This document shows positions 9,033 to 17,000 of a DNA stretch of 64,000 nt, in pieces. The notes beneath the pieces are model-generated. The model had not been told where the DNA came from. It searched no databases and saw only the letters and a program-made list of their open reading frames with translations. Numbering within the stretch: position 1 is the stretch's first letter; each line of letters starts with the position of its first letter. Made by a program: the position numbers and the translations under genes. The stretch is taken from NCBI RefSeq assembly GCF_002127225.1, contig NZ_NFUR01000004.1, forward strand, positions 62,001-126,000, written 5' to 3'. The DNA comes from Sphingomonas sp. IBVSS2 (GTDB lineage Bacteria > Pseudomonadota > Alphaproteobacteria > Sphingomonadales > Sphingomonadaceae).

Positions 9033-9410
9033 ATGCGGATTATCGTGCCGATGCTCGCCGCTCTTGCGCTTGCCGGTTGCGGAGGCGGCTCGAGCAGCGT
9101 CAATCTCACCGCCAATGAGGCCGTGAATGCCGAACCGCTCAATGCCGCGGACGAGGCCGTGGCCGGCAATGCGGCCGAGACCAACTACAGCGCCGCGGTG
9201 CTGGCCCAGAACGACGCCCAGCGCGGGGCCACCTTCATCCGCGCGCTCCAGGATGCGCCCTTGCCCTGCGAGCATGTCGACAGCGCGACCCGCATCGCCG
9301 ATCAGGACGGCGTGCCGACCTGGCGCGTCACCTGCAAGGGCGGGATCAACTACATGATCGGCATTCCGAAGAACGGCGTGGCGAAGATCATCAGCCGCAC
9401 GGATCGGTGA
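9033..9410 (+). CDS. Small lipoprotein of unknown function
   Basis: The ATG at 9033 is 6 nt after GGAGGAA and opens a 125-aa frame; the signal MRIIVPMLAALALAGC ends in an LAGC lipobox, so the mature protein should be lipidated. After a Ser/Asn-rich linker, the C-terminal half contains two Cys residues (LPCEHVD and VTCKGG) that could form a disulphide, and a repeated-looking pattern of short beta-strands (WRVTCKGGINYMIGI). No enzyme motif is visible. It stands alone after a terminator. Confidence 0.68.
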   Translation: MRIIVPMLAALALAGCGGGSSSVNLTANEAVNAEPLNAADEAVAGNAAETNYSAAVLAQNDAQRGATFIRALQDAPLPCEHVDSATRIADQDGVPTWRVTCKGGINYMIGIPKNGVAKIISRTDR

Positions 9411-9455
9411 GGGCGAGGCGGCACCGCAGCCGGGGCGCACCGGACAGGGCAGCGC

Positions 9456-10055
9456 CTAGGGCGCGCGCCGCTTCTGCCATTCCCTGCCCCCGGTAAGCGT
9501 GCACTCCCCGAACGCATAGGCCGCCGACCGGCCCAGCTTGTCCACCGGGAAGGTCACCGGAACCTCCACATCGGCGCCACCCTGCTTGCGGTTGAAGGTG
9601 AGGGTCAGCTTGTCCGTCTTGATGAGGCTGTCAAAGGCGGCGACGAAATCCTTGTCGAACCGGAATGCGGAAATGATGCCACCATTGTCCGCCGTGTCGG
9701 CCTTCAGCAGGCTTTCGCGGTTCGTGTGCATGGCGTCGGTCATCAGCCATACCGAATAGGGCCTGGCGTTGCGTCTCTCCCAATCGGGGGCCGTGCCGCT
9801 CAGGTCGGTGACCAGGAGCTTGATCGCCACGATCGGATCCCTTTGCGGGTTGGTGAAGCCCAGCATGATCACCGCGCCGGTAGCGATCGCGGCGCCGCCA
9901 TTGCGATAGACATGGTCCTTGAAGGGAGCCTGGAACAGCAGTTCGCAGCCGTCGAGCACGCCTTCCTGCAGGATGGGATGCGAACTGGCCTGGACTGTCT
10001 GCGGATCCTCCCCTGCGGCGGCTGCGACAAGCATTCCAGCGAACAAGCCAAGCAT
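9456..10055 (-). CDS. Exported protein of unknown function
   Basis: The ATG at 10055 lies 5 nt after GGGAGGAA. The 199-aa product has a short signal peptide (LFAGMLVAAAAG) and then an alpha/beta region without a motif I recognise; FTNPQRDPIVAIKLLVTDLSG and a Lys/Asp-rich middle are the most distinctive parts. Two Cys residues (GCELLF and GECTL) may pair in the periplasm. It has no coupled neighbour. Confidence 0.6.
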   Translation of the reverse strand: MLGLFAGMLVAAAAGEDPQTVQASSHPILQEGVLDGCELLFQAPFKDHVYRNGGAAIATGAVIMLGFTNPQRDPIVAIKLLVTDLSGTAPDWERRNARPYSVWLMTDAMHTNRESLLKADTADNGGIISAFRFDKDFVAAFDSLIKTDKLTLTFNRKQGGADVEVPVTFPVDKLGRSAAYAFGECTLTGGREWQKRRAP

Positions 10056-10125
10056 CTGTTCCTCCCCAGGGATGGCCTTCTCCGTGCTCCAGTAGCTGCC
10101 TGTTCTGGCTCAAATGCAACCCGCC

Positions 10126-10497
10126 TCAGCCCAGCGGGTCGGTGGTGAAGAATTCATAGCTGTTGCCGTCGCCGTCCCAGACATAGACGCCGCGTCCGCG
10201 ATTGTGGCGGTTGATCCTCCGGTCGCGGGAGAAAGGCCCGGACCCGAACGGCAGGTTATGTGCCATGACGCGTTCCAGAATCGCGTCGAGGTCCGGATCC
10301 TCGACCATGAAGGCGAAATGGCCGAACGCGAAGGCGCCCTCGTCATAGAAGTCGAGCGTCAAGCGGTCGTTGACCCGTACGGCGGCGAATGGTCCCGAAG
10401 CATATGCGGGCGCGGCGCCGATCAGGTCGGCGAAGAATTGCGCGGCCCCGGCCTTGTCGGTGCAGCGGACGATGGCGTGATTGAGTTCGAAACCCAT
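10126..10497 (-). CDS. VOC (glyoxalase/bleomycin-resistance) family protein
   Basis: A 123-aa protein with the paired beta-alpha-beta-beta-beta modules of the vicinal oxygen chelate fold: an N-terminal ELNHAIVRCTDKAGAAQFF, a middle FGHFAFMVEDPDLD and a C-terminal YVWDGDGNSYEFF with the usual metal-ligand Glu. It is the last gene of a three-gene leftward set (membrane protein, SDR, VOC), and likely acts on a small organic substrate together with the dehydrogenase. The precise reaction cannot be told. Confidence 0.82.
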   Translation of the reverse strand: MGFELNHAIVRCTDKAGAAQFFADLIGAAPAYASGPFAAVRVNDRLTLDFYDEGAFAFGHFAFMVEDPDLDAILERVMAHNLPFGSGPFSRDRRINRHNRGRGVYVWDGDGNSYEFFTTDPLG

Positions 10498-10531
10498 GTC
10501 GCAAATGCCTTTCGGTGCGAGGAACCGGCGA

Positions 10532-11305
10532 TCAGTGCATCAGCCGGCCGCCGGCGATGTCGAGCGTCGCGCCGGTCAGCCAGCCGGCGCTTTCCGACGC
10601 CAGGAACAGCGTCGCCGCGGCGACATCGGCCGGCGTGCCGAGCCGTCGCAGCGGATGGGCATCGGCGATTTCCTGGCGCACGGCGGGCGGCATCCGCTCC
10701 GCCGTGCGATCGGTCAGCACCGCCGATGGGGAGATGCAGTTCACCCGCACGCCATCGGGGCCCAGATCCTGGGCGAGTTGCCGGGTGAGCAGGATGATCC
10801 CCGCCTTCGCGACGCCATAGCCGAGCGGCGCCGCGGACGGAGCCCGGCCGGCAGTGGACGCCATGGTCACTGCGGCACCGCGTCCGCTCTTCCGCAGGTC
10901 CGGCGCGAAGGTCCGCAATGTCAGGAAAGTCGCGGTGACATTATGGTCCAGGCTCGACCGCCAGTCGCTCTCGGTCACCTGCTCGATCGGCGCGGGCCGG
11001 CTCGTGCCGCCGCCGGCGAATGCGACCAGGATGTCGAGGCCGCCTTGTCGCGCGATCAGCGCGGCGCGTGCCGCCTCGAGCTGGTCGGCACTGGTGCAAT
11101 CGAGTGCGATCGCCGCATGCCCCGGCGAAATGGCGGCGAGCGAAGCCTGAACGCTGTCGAGCCGCGCCTGGTCGCGCCCCGCGATCGTCACCTGGGCGCC
11201 GTTGTGCGCAAGCCAGCGCGCCGTCTCGGCGCCGATCCCGCCGGAGCCGCCGGTGATCAGCGCGGTCTTGCCGGCAAGGTCGGGGAAAAGGGGAATGTCG
11301 GGCAT
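10532..11305 (-). CDS. Short-chain dehydrogenase/reductase
   Basis: The ATG at 11305 follows AAGGA 8 nt upstream; longer in-frame extensions lack a ribosome site. The 257-aa protein has the classical SDR dinucleotide motif TGGSGGIG, the FAGGG segment, the catalytic triad Ser in MASTAGR and YGVAK, and the late VNCISPSAV. It is cytosolic and NAD(P)H dependent. It is in an operon-like run with a membrane protein upstream (12-bp gap) and a VOC protein downstream, all probably controlled by the divergent TetR regulator. Confidence 0.9.
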   Translation of the reverse strand: MPDIPLFPDLAGKTALITGGSGGIGAETARWLAHNGAQVTIAGRDQARLDSVQASLAAISPGHAAIALDCTSADQLEAARAALIARQGGLDILVAFAGGGTSRPAPIEQVTESDWRSSLDHNVTATFLTLRTFAPDLRKSGRGAAVTMASTAGRAPSAAPLGYGVAKAGIILLTRQLAQDLGPDGVRVNCISPSAVLTDRTAERMPPAVRQEIADAHPLRRLGTPADVAAATLFLASESAGWLTGATLDIAGGRLMH

Positions 11306-11316
11306 TTCGGCTTCCT

Positions 11317-11697
11317 TCAGACGTAACGGGACACGGCCATGCAGATGACGGTGACGGCGAGCAGCACGGCGGACGCGCGATAGCCGCCGGCGACGCGCCG
11401 CGGCGCCTCTCCGGATCGCAATGCCGGCCGGACCAGGGCGAGCTGAATGCAAAAGGCGAGGATCGCAGCGGCCGCGCCCGTTGCGAGGACCTGTTCGACC
11501 AGCTGGAAGCTTCCCCGATGGAGCAGATACCAGAGCAGCAGCCCCGACAGGATCGCGGCGCTCGCGGCACCCGTTTGCGGGCGGATCAGGCCGGTGGCGC
11601 CCTGGCCGCCGTTCCTGGCGAGGACGAACGTCGATCCTGCCCAGAAGATCGACGACAGGACATGGACAGCGATGGCGAGGATCAGCAAGATTTGCAT
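11317..11697 (-). CDS. Small integral membrane protein, four predicted helices
   Basis: Starting at ATG 11697 (GGAG 9-10 nt upstream) gives 126 aa with four hydrophobic segments (about 2-22, 44-62, 69-92 and 104-124). The first helix contains a His (IAVHVLSSIFWAG), as in several small haem- or quinone-interacting membrane families, but no family is certain. First gene of the leftward operon, 54 bp from the TetR gene, with the operator-like palindrome in between. Probably supports the SDR/VOC pathway or a transport step. Confidence 0.65.
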   Translation of the reverse strand: MQILLILAIAVHVLSSIFWAGSTFVLARNGGQGATGLIRPQTGAASAAILSGLLLWYLLHRGSFQLVEQVLATGAAAAILAFCIQLALVRPALRSGEAPRRVAGGYRASAVLLAVTVICMAVSRYV

Positions 11698-11729
11698 GTA
11701 CGAAGCTCCGGACCAGGGGCTCAACTCAG

Positions 11730-11756
11730 ATTCGATATACAGGATGTATAGTGAAT
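11730..11756. promoter_or_regulatory. 27-bp palindrome, probable TetR operator
   Basis: The sequence forms ATTC-GA-TATAC / AGGAT / GTATA-GT-GAAT: two perfect inner 5-bp arms around a 5-bp centre plus perfect outer 4-bp arms. It lies between the start of the leftward membrane/SDR/VOC operon (11697) and overlaps the GTG start of the TetR gene (11751), exactly where a self-regulating TetR repressor would bind. Binding is inferred. Confidence 0.7.
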
Positions 11757-12383
11757 ATTCCCGGCAAATCGTCAAGGCCCTATGCGACCGAGAAACGCGA
11801 CGCGAAGGCGGCGGAGACCCGCGCGCGCCTGGTGGCGGCCGCGCTGGCCATCCTGCGCGAGCCTGGCGGGCACCTGCTGTCGCTCGACGCCGTGGCGAAG
11901 GCGGCGGGGGTCACCCGGCTGACGGTCTATAACCAGTTCGGCTCGCGCAACGGGCTGCTCGAAGCCGCGTTCGATGCGGTTGCCGAGCGCGGCAATCTGG
12001 CCAGCCTGGCCGATGCGATGGCGATGCCGGAACCGCGCGCGGCGCTTGCCCGGGTGGTCCGCATCTTCTGCGATTTCTGGATGGCGCATGACGGGCTTGG
12101 CGGCATCTTCGCCGCAGCGGCGATGGATGCCGAACTGGGCGCTGCCCTGGCCGCCCGCAACGCGCGAAGGCGTGCGTTGCTGGGGGTCCTGGTCGATCGT
12201 CAGGGTGTGGCGATGGGTCAGGCGAAGGTGGATTTGGTCGACCTGTTGTTCACGCTCACCAGCTTTGCGACCTTCTCCAGCCTGCGCGGCGAACAGCGTG
12301 ACGGTGCGGCGGTGTGCGCGCTGTTGGTGCCGCTCTGCGACCGGATCCTTTCAGGCGCAGCGGATTCGGCGGCGCGCGGATAG
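11751..12383 (+). CDS. TetR-family transcriptional regulator
   Basis: A 210-aa regulator with start GTG 11751, preceded by AGGA at 7-nt spacing. The N-terminal helix-turn-helix spans roughly residues 25-60, with SLDAVAKAAGVTRLTVYNQF as the turn and recognition helix. The C-terminal ligand-binding domain contains mixed helices ending DRILSGAADSAARG. It diverges from a membrane protein/SDR/VOC operon and is likely to repress both it and itself through the palindrome at 11730-11756. The ligand is unknown. Confidence 0.9.
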   Translation: MNIPGKSSRPYATEKRDAKAAETRARLVAAALAILREPGGHLLSLDAVAKAAGVTRLTVYNQFGSRNGLLEAAFDAVAERGNLASLADAMAMPEPRAALARVVRIFCDFWMAHDGLGGIFAAAAMDAELGAALAARNARRRALLGVLVDRQGVAMGQAKVDLVDLLFTLTSFATFSSLRGEQRDGAAVCALLVPLCDRILSGAADSAARG

Positions 12384-12403
12384 CGCGCGCCGGGCCGGCA
12401 GCG

Positions 12404-12436
12404 AAAAGGGAGGCCCCTCGCGGGAACCTCCCTCTC
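12404..12436. terminator. Stem-loop between convergent tetR and phoX-like genes
   Basis: GGGAGG (12408-12413) pairs with CCTCCC (12427-12432), and inner CCC/GGG bases extend the stem. On the minus strand it is followed by TTTTC, so it fits best as the terminator of the PhoX-like gene; it may serve both directions. Confidence 0.65.
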
Positions 12437-12457
12437 CGTTTCACCGATCCGGGATGA

Positions 12458-14929
12458 TCAGAGGCCTACCAGGCCGCCGTCATTCTTGGTGATGATCACG
12501 ATCGCCGAACGCGGACGGACCGTGGCACCGGCGGTGCCGGTCGCCTGGCTGTCCGGCCAATGGCTCGACGGCGTCGCGGGCGCGCCATTCTCGCCGGGGT
12601 GCTGGATGCCGACGAACATGGTGCGGCCGTCCGGCGTCGTGTCCACGCCGGTGATCTCGCACTCGACCGGGCCGACCAGGAAGCGCTTCAGGTTCGCGCC
12701 CGGCGCCGCGCCGACGCGGGTCGCCTGGGTCGCCGTGGCGCCGCCCGATCCCGTATTGGTGATCGTGCGTGCGCCGCCGTCGCCCACGGTGCCCGGCTGG
12801 GCCGCCAGCATCATGCAGTTGGTGACGTCGGTATAGGCGCCGTCGTCGGTCTGGATCCACATCAGCGGCTTCACCATGCCCGAGGCGTTGCTCGCGCGGC
12901 CGAACCACAGGCCGTCCGGGCTCGAGAAGTCGTTGTCCGCCGTCAGGCCCGACAGGTTGATGTTGGTCGCATTGAGGTCCGCGCCCGCGCCGAAGGCATA
13001 GATGTCCCAGGTGAAGGTCGTGGCTTCGGTGTTGGCTTCCTTCAGGCGGATGATGTGGCCGTTGGGGTTGCCATATTGCGCCGTCTGCGCCGCGCCATAG
13101 GGGTCGTTATAGTGGCGCGGATTGGCGGCGTCGGTGCCGTTGAGCGGGCGGTTGGCGGCGTTGTTGTTGGTCAGCGTCAGATAGACTTCGCCGGTCACCG
13201 GGTTCACCGCAGTCCATTCCGGGCGGTCCATCGGCGTGGCGCCGGCCACGTCCGCGGCGAGGCGGGTGTTGACCAGCACGTCCGCCTGGTTCGCGAACGG
13301 ATAGACGGTGCTCGACGCGTCGATGCCGTTCTGGCCGAACACCAGCGGCAGCCAGGTGCCGGTGCCGTCCGCGTTGAACTTGGCGACATAGAGCGTGCCG
13401 GCATCGAGATACTTGTCGCCGATCGCCAGGCGATCGGTCGCGTTCGCATCCGCGGCCGTCCAGGCCGTGCTGGAGACGAACTTGTACAGATACTCGCGGC
13501 GCGCGTCGTCGCCCATGTACCATGCCGGCTTGCGGCCGGCGACGAACGCGCCCGGCCAGCAACCTTCATGGCCCATGCGGCCCAGCGCGGTGCGCTTGCG
13601 CGGCGCGGCCGACGGATTGTACGGATCGATCTCGACCACCCAGCCGAACTGGTTCGGCTCGTTGCGATAGTCGCTCAGCGCATCCGCCGCGGTCGCGCGG
13701 GCGTCCCAGCGGCGGAAGGTGGTGTTCGCCGTGTCGGCGGCGGTCACCGTCGACCAGCCATAGCTGCCCGAGCCGCTCGTCACGCCATAGCGGCTGAGCG
13801 AAGTGACTTCCTTGGCGGTGCGGGCTGCATTGTCGCCCGAACGGCGGAAATAGCCGGCCCAATTCTCTTCGCAGGTCAGCAGCGTCGCCCAGGGCGTGTA
13901 GCCATTGGCGCAGTTGTTGATCGTGCCGCGGCCCGCCACGCCGGTCGGCGAATAGGGGGTCTTGAGCAGGTCCGAACCCTTGACCGGGCCGTTGAACACC
14001 ATCGGGGTGTTCGGCGTGACGCGGCGGTTGAGTGTCGAAGTGGCAGAGAACGACCAGGTGCCGTTGGCGGCCTGCGAATATTCGACGACCGAGACGCCGT
14101 GGCACTCGATCTCCTTGATCGCCTCCGCCTCGGGGCGGACGCCGCCGGTGGAGGTCGGGCCGTTCGGATGGAGATATTGCTGGTTGATGTTCTCGTGGTT
14201 CTGCACGATCAGGCCGCGGGTCGAGCTGGTGTCGTCGCGGGCGCTCCCAGTGCCCAGGCCGAACCAGAACAGCGCGTCGCCATGGTCGCCGATGCGGTTC
14301 GCATAGCCGGTGTCGGTGCCGTCATTCTTGTAGGTCGCGGCGCCGCCCACGATCGGATCGCCCAGGCGGGCGCCGATCTGCACGGTGTAGCCGGCCGGAA
14401 CGGTGACGACGTCGTTCTTGTTCTTCGCGACGGCGGCGAAGCCGAGCGCGGCCGGGCTCACGGTGATCGTGGTGCGCGCGGTCGTCGGCTTGCCGGCCGC
14501 GTCGGCGGCGGCGAACTGGAACACCAGCGGGGTGGCGGCGCTCACGCTCGGCGCGATGAAGTTGGCGGTGTTGCTCGCGGCGCTGTTCAGCGTCACGGTC
14601 GGGCCGCTGATCTGGCTCCAGGCGGTGGTGAGGCCGTTGCCGCCCGTCGCGGTGCCGGTGAGGGTGACGACCCGGCCCGAAGTGGTCGCCGCATCGGCGC
14701 CCGCGTTCACGGTCGGGCCCGCGCCGGTGTCCGTGATCTTGCTGTCGCAGGCGGCGAGGACCGAGCCGCCCATGGTGGCCGCGACGATCGCCGCACCGCC
14801 GCGCTGAAGCGTCGCGCGACGCGAGTAGCGCTGGGCCGCGAGGTCGTTCAGCGTCGGGCCGTTGTTGTGAATGTTGGTGTCGACGTCACCATCGGTATAG
14901 CCGAAGCCCGTCTCGGTCAGATTGGTCAT
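12458..14929 (-). CDS. phoX-like: PhoX-family (DUF839) phosphatase-like protein with PKD-like insert
   Basis: Start ATG 14929 is preceded by TTGGGGG 5-6 nt upstream. The 823-aa protein has a long N-region with a twin-arginine signal (YSRRATLQRGGAAIV) that runs into a lipobox-like LAAC, so export through Tat is expected. Residues about 73-155 form a PKD/Ig-like domain (VNAGADAATTSGRVVTLTG). The rest is the PhoX beta-propeller: HGDALFWFGLG, CEENWAGYF, GRMGHEGCWPG, DDARREYLYKF, PEWTAVNPVTGEVY, FSSPDGLWF and a late FVGIQHPGE, the usual sites for Ca/Fe-dependent alkaline phosphatases. Cell-surface or secreted location inferred; T2SS-like genes lie next door. Confidence 0.88.
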   Translation of the reverse strand: MTNLTETGFGYTDGDVDTNIHNNGPTLNDLAAQRYSRRATLQRGGAAIVAATMGGSVLAACDSKITDTGAGPTVNAGADAATTSGRVVTLTGTATGGNGLTTAWSQISGPTVTLNSAASNTANFIAPSVSAATPLVFQFAAADAAGKPTTARTTITVSPAALGFAAVAKNKNDVVTVPAGYTVQIGARLGDPIVGGAATYKNDGTDTGYANRIGDHGDALFWFGLGTGSARDDTSSTRGLIVQNHENINQQYLHPNGPTSTGGVRPEAEAIKEIECHGVSVVEYSQAANGTWSFSATSTLNRRVTPNTPMVFNGPVKGSDLLKTPYSPTGVAGRGTINNCANGYTPWATLLTCEENWAGYFRRSGDNAARTAKEVTSLSRYGVTSGSGSYGWSTVTAADTANTTFRRWDARATAADALSDYRNEPNQFGWVVEIDPYNPSAAPRKRTALGRMGHEGCWPGAFVAGRKPAWYMGDDARREYLYKFVSSTAWTAADANATDRLAIGDKYLDAGTLYVAKFNADGTGTWLPLVFGQNGIDASSTVYPFANQADVLVNTRLAADVAGATPMDRPEWTAVNPVTGEVYLTLTNNNAANRPLNGTDAANPRHYNDPYGAAQTAQYGNPNGHIIRLKEANTEATTFTWDIYAFGAGADLNATNINLSGLTADNDFSSPDGLWFGRASNASGMVKPLMWIQTDDGAYTDVTNCMMLAAQPGTVGDGGARTITNTGSGGATATQATRVGAAPGANLKRFLVGPVECEITGVDTTPDGRTMFVGIQHPGENGAPATPSSHWPDSQATGTAGATVRPRSAIVIITKNDGGLVGL

Positions 14930-15043
14930 GGAAACCCCCAAGCAGCCGAGTCACTGGCGACCCGGTTGGCCGGTCCTTGGAAGCGTGACATGACGCCAGC
15001 ATGCGATTGCGGTTTCGTGGGTGTGACTTTTGTGTTTCCGATC

Positions 15044-15091
15044 CATGACGCTTCGCGCGGGTGGGCGCATGACGCTTTGCGCGGGCGGGCG
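15044..15091. repeat. Tandem 24-bp direct repeat
   Basis: Two adjacent 24-bp units, 15044-15067 and 15068-15091, differ at two positions (CATGACGCTTCGCGCGGGTG... versus ...TTTGCGCGGGCG...). They sit in the divergent region between the PhoX-like gene and the GspL-like gene. They may be a regulatory duplication or a recent slippage event. Confidence 0.75.
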
Positions 15092-15115
15092 GCAGCGTCT
15101 AGGCAGGCACGCGAC

Positions 15116-15640
15116 ATGGACCCCGCCGAGCCCGATCCCACACCGCCGTCCGCACCGGCGCAGAGCCTGTCGCACCGGCTTGCCGCGGCGCTCGGCGTAA
15201 TGCCGCTGCCCCGTGGCTGGCATGCCGCGGCGGCATTCGGCGGGTTGCTTGCCGCCGGGCCGCTGCTCACCCTGGCGGGCGCTACCTTGCTCGCGCAACA
15301 TGAAAGAAACGCGACAGTCCGGTTGCAGGCGCAACTTGCGCCGCGGCTCGGGGCGGAAGCCACCGCGCGCGCTGCGCGCACCGCGCTCGCCAATGCGGCC
15401 GGCCGCGCCGCGCCGGGGCCGGTGCTCGAGGTGCTGGCCGGCGTGCTTCCCGCCGATGCCAGGCTCACACGAGTCGAGCGTACCCGCGATGGCGGGCTGG
15501 AACTCGACGTCGCCGGTTCCGATCCCGATACGCTGCGCGCCGCGATCCGCCGCGCGCCCGAATTCGCCGGCATGCGCAACACCAGCCAGCGGCGCACCGA
15601 CGCGGCGATGATCGTTTCGATGCGCGAGGACGCGCAATGA
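15116..15640 (+). CDS. GspL/PilN-like periplasmic fragment protein (mini T2SS module)
   Basis: A 174-aa protein with a Pro-rich cytosolic tail, one transmembrane segment (about residues 38-58), a helical stretch (LLAQHERNATVRLQAQL) and a C-terminal alpha/beta domain (LTRVERTRDGGLELDVAGSD), matching the PilN or C-terminal GspL type rather than a full GspL, because the cytosolic actin-like domain is absent. It overlaps the next gene by ATGA. With the following two genes it looks like a reduced L-M-C inner-membrane platform. Homology is inferred from topology and pattern, not from a strong motif. Confidence 0.55.
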   Translation: MDPAEPDPTPPSAPAQSLSHRLAAALGVMPLPRGWHAAAAFGGLLAAGPLLTLAGATLLAQHERNATVRLQAQLAPRLGAEATARAARTALANAAGRAAPGPVLEVLAGVLPADARLTRVERTRDGGLELDVAGSDPDTLRAAIRRAPEFAGMRNTSQRRTDAAMIVSMREDAQ

Positions 15641-16110
15641 GATGGCGCCTGCCCCCGATGGCGATCGGCGGCATCGCCGGCCTCGGCGTGGCGCTGCTCC
15701 TCGCACCGGCCACCGGCAGCGCGCTTGGCGATTTCGCCGCGGCGCGCGCTGAGCGTGCCCGTCTCGCCGCGCTCGCGGCCCGGCCGGCATCGCCGCCGCC
15801 CTTGCTGGCGCCAGGGCTGGGCCTGCACGCCGCAGACGTGGCGGCGGGGCAGGGAGCGATCCTTTCGCGGGTCCGTGCGCTTGCCCGGTCGGGCGGCGTG
15901 CTGGTGGAGGAGGCGAGCGTTGCCCAGGCGCCTGCCGGCGTGGCTGCGCTGCGCATCCGCGTGTCGGGCGCGGAGAAGGCAGTGATCGCGCTTGCCGATG
16001 CGCTGGAGCGGGGCAGGCCCCTGATGCGGATGCGCAACTGGCGGATCGAGCCGATCCCCGAGGGCGGTGGCATCCGGCTGATCGGCGAGGTGGTCGCGGC
16101 ATGGCAATGA
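15637..16110 (+). CDS. GspM/PilO-like inner-membrane protein (mini T2SS module)
   Basis: A 157-aa protein beginning at ATG 15637, overlapping the preceding stop. One N-terminal membrane segment (residues 8-30) is followed by a short helical stalk and a ferredoxin-like domain (VLVEEASVAQAPAGVAALRIRVSG, then MRNWRIEPIPEGGGIRL). This is the GspM/PilO layout. A second, separate gspM lies at 24827-25324, so this would be a paralogue serving the neighbouring module. Confidence 0.62.
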   Translation: MRWRLPPMAIGGIAGLGVALLLAPATGSALGDFAAARAERARLAALAARPASPPPLLAPGLGLHAADVAAGQGAILSRVRALARSGGVLVEEASVAQAPAGVAALRIRVSGAEKAVIALADALERGRPLMRMRNWRIEPIPEGGGIRLIGEVVAAWQ

Positions 16111-16553
16111 AGCTGCGCCCCGAGGGAATTCTGCTCGCGGCAGCCTGTGTGCTGGCGGTCGCGATGCCGATCGCGCTGCTGCTGCCCGGCGGGGCCGGCA
16201 AAGCGCCAAGGGCCGCGCCCGTCCCCGCACCGATCGGGGCCGGCACGATGCCGGCGCTGGCGCGCGTCTATGAGCGGCCGCTGTTCGGCACTGCCGAGCC
16301 CGCCGAAGCGCCGGCCGACGCGCCCCGGCTCGTCGGCATCGTCGGCCGGCTCAATGTCGATGCGGTGGCGCTGGTCAAGGCGAGCGATGGTACGACCCGC
16401 ACGCTTGCGACCGGGGAAAGCGTCGATGGCTGGAGCCTCGCCAGCCTGGCGATCGACGCGGCCTTCTTCACGCGCGGCAGCGAACGCGTGCGAGTGCCCC
16501 TGCCGATCGAGCCGGGCGGGGGTGAAGCCGCGCCGAGCGAAACGGGCCTGTAG
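16107..16553 (+). CDS. GspC-like protein with HR domain but no PDZ (mini T2SS module)
   Basis: I use ATG 16107, which overlaps the previous stop as ATGA; ATG 16101 is also possible. The 148-aa protein has one membrane segment (about 8-28), a Pro/Ala linker, then a GspC homology-region-like domain (LVGIVGRLNVDAVALVKASDG, GESVDGWSLA, VRVPL). The PDZ or coiled-coil end found in full GspC is absent. It ends the three-gene module beside the PhoX-like gene, and could link that exported protein to a secretin such as the gspD product. Confidence 0.6.
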   Translation: MKLRPEGILLAAACVLAVAMPIALLLPGGAGKAPRAAPVPAPIGAGTMPALARVYERPLFGTAEPAEAPADAPRLVGIVGRLNVDAVALVKASDGTTRTLATGESVDGWSLASLAIDAAFFTRGSERVRVPLPIEPGGGEAAPSETGL

Positions 16554-17000
16554 CGCTCGATCTGCCACCTCGCCTGGCGGAGCGACCGAATGGTGAGAAA
16601 TGGCGGTCAGCTGCCATTCCGATGGCAATGCGGGCACGGCGGGTATGCGCCCTGATGGCGGTCGCTCTGGTCAAGCTATCGCGATCTCGAATGATGCCGC
16701 GGAGACTAACGGACCCTTGGGCAGAGGACCAAGGCGATCCGCGCATCCCGGGCGATGACGCAGGAGGGTCTTGTGGAATTGGCGGGGATCGGCCTCGCGA
16801 CCGTGCAGCGCGTGCAGCGCCGCCTCCCGGTTGCCCCAAGGCACCATCGCTTCGCTGGCGGCGCGCGTAAATCTTCGCTCTAGCATCAGGCTCAAGTGAC
16901 GGTGCTTCTACGAACCCTTCCTCAAATCTCCATATCCGCTCCACAAGGCGGGGCGATGGTGTTCCCGGCAGCGCTTTCGTTGCCGTGGAAGAGAGACGAG
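16554..17000. other. Gap between mini-Gsp module and DUF2147 gene
   Basis: 447 bp with no gene I can support. One 74-codon frame on the minus strand (16671-16895, product starting MSLMLERRFTRAASEAMV) has plausible composition but no SD and no recognisable domain. No clear terminator or promoter elements are visible. Confidence 0.35.

Noticed and set aside
12560..15115. A long plus-strand open frame running into the GspL-like gene
   Set aside because: Everything before ATG 15116 is antisense to the PhoX-like gene. Only the last 174 codons have membrane and domain features, so the gene was shortened.
16671..16895. Minus-strand 74-codon frame in the gap after the mini-Gsp module
   Set aside because: Composition is plausible but there is no SD and no family resemblance; left as a note in the gap entry.
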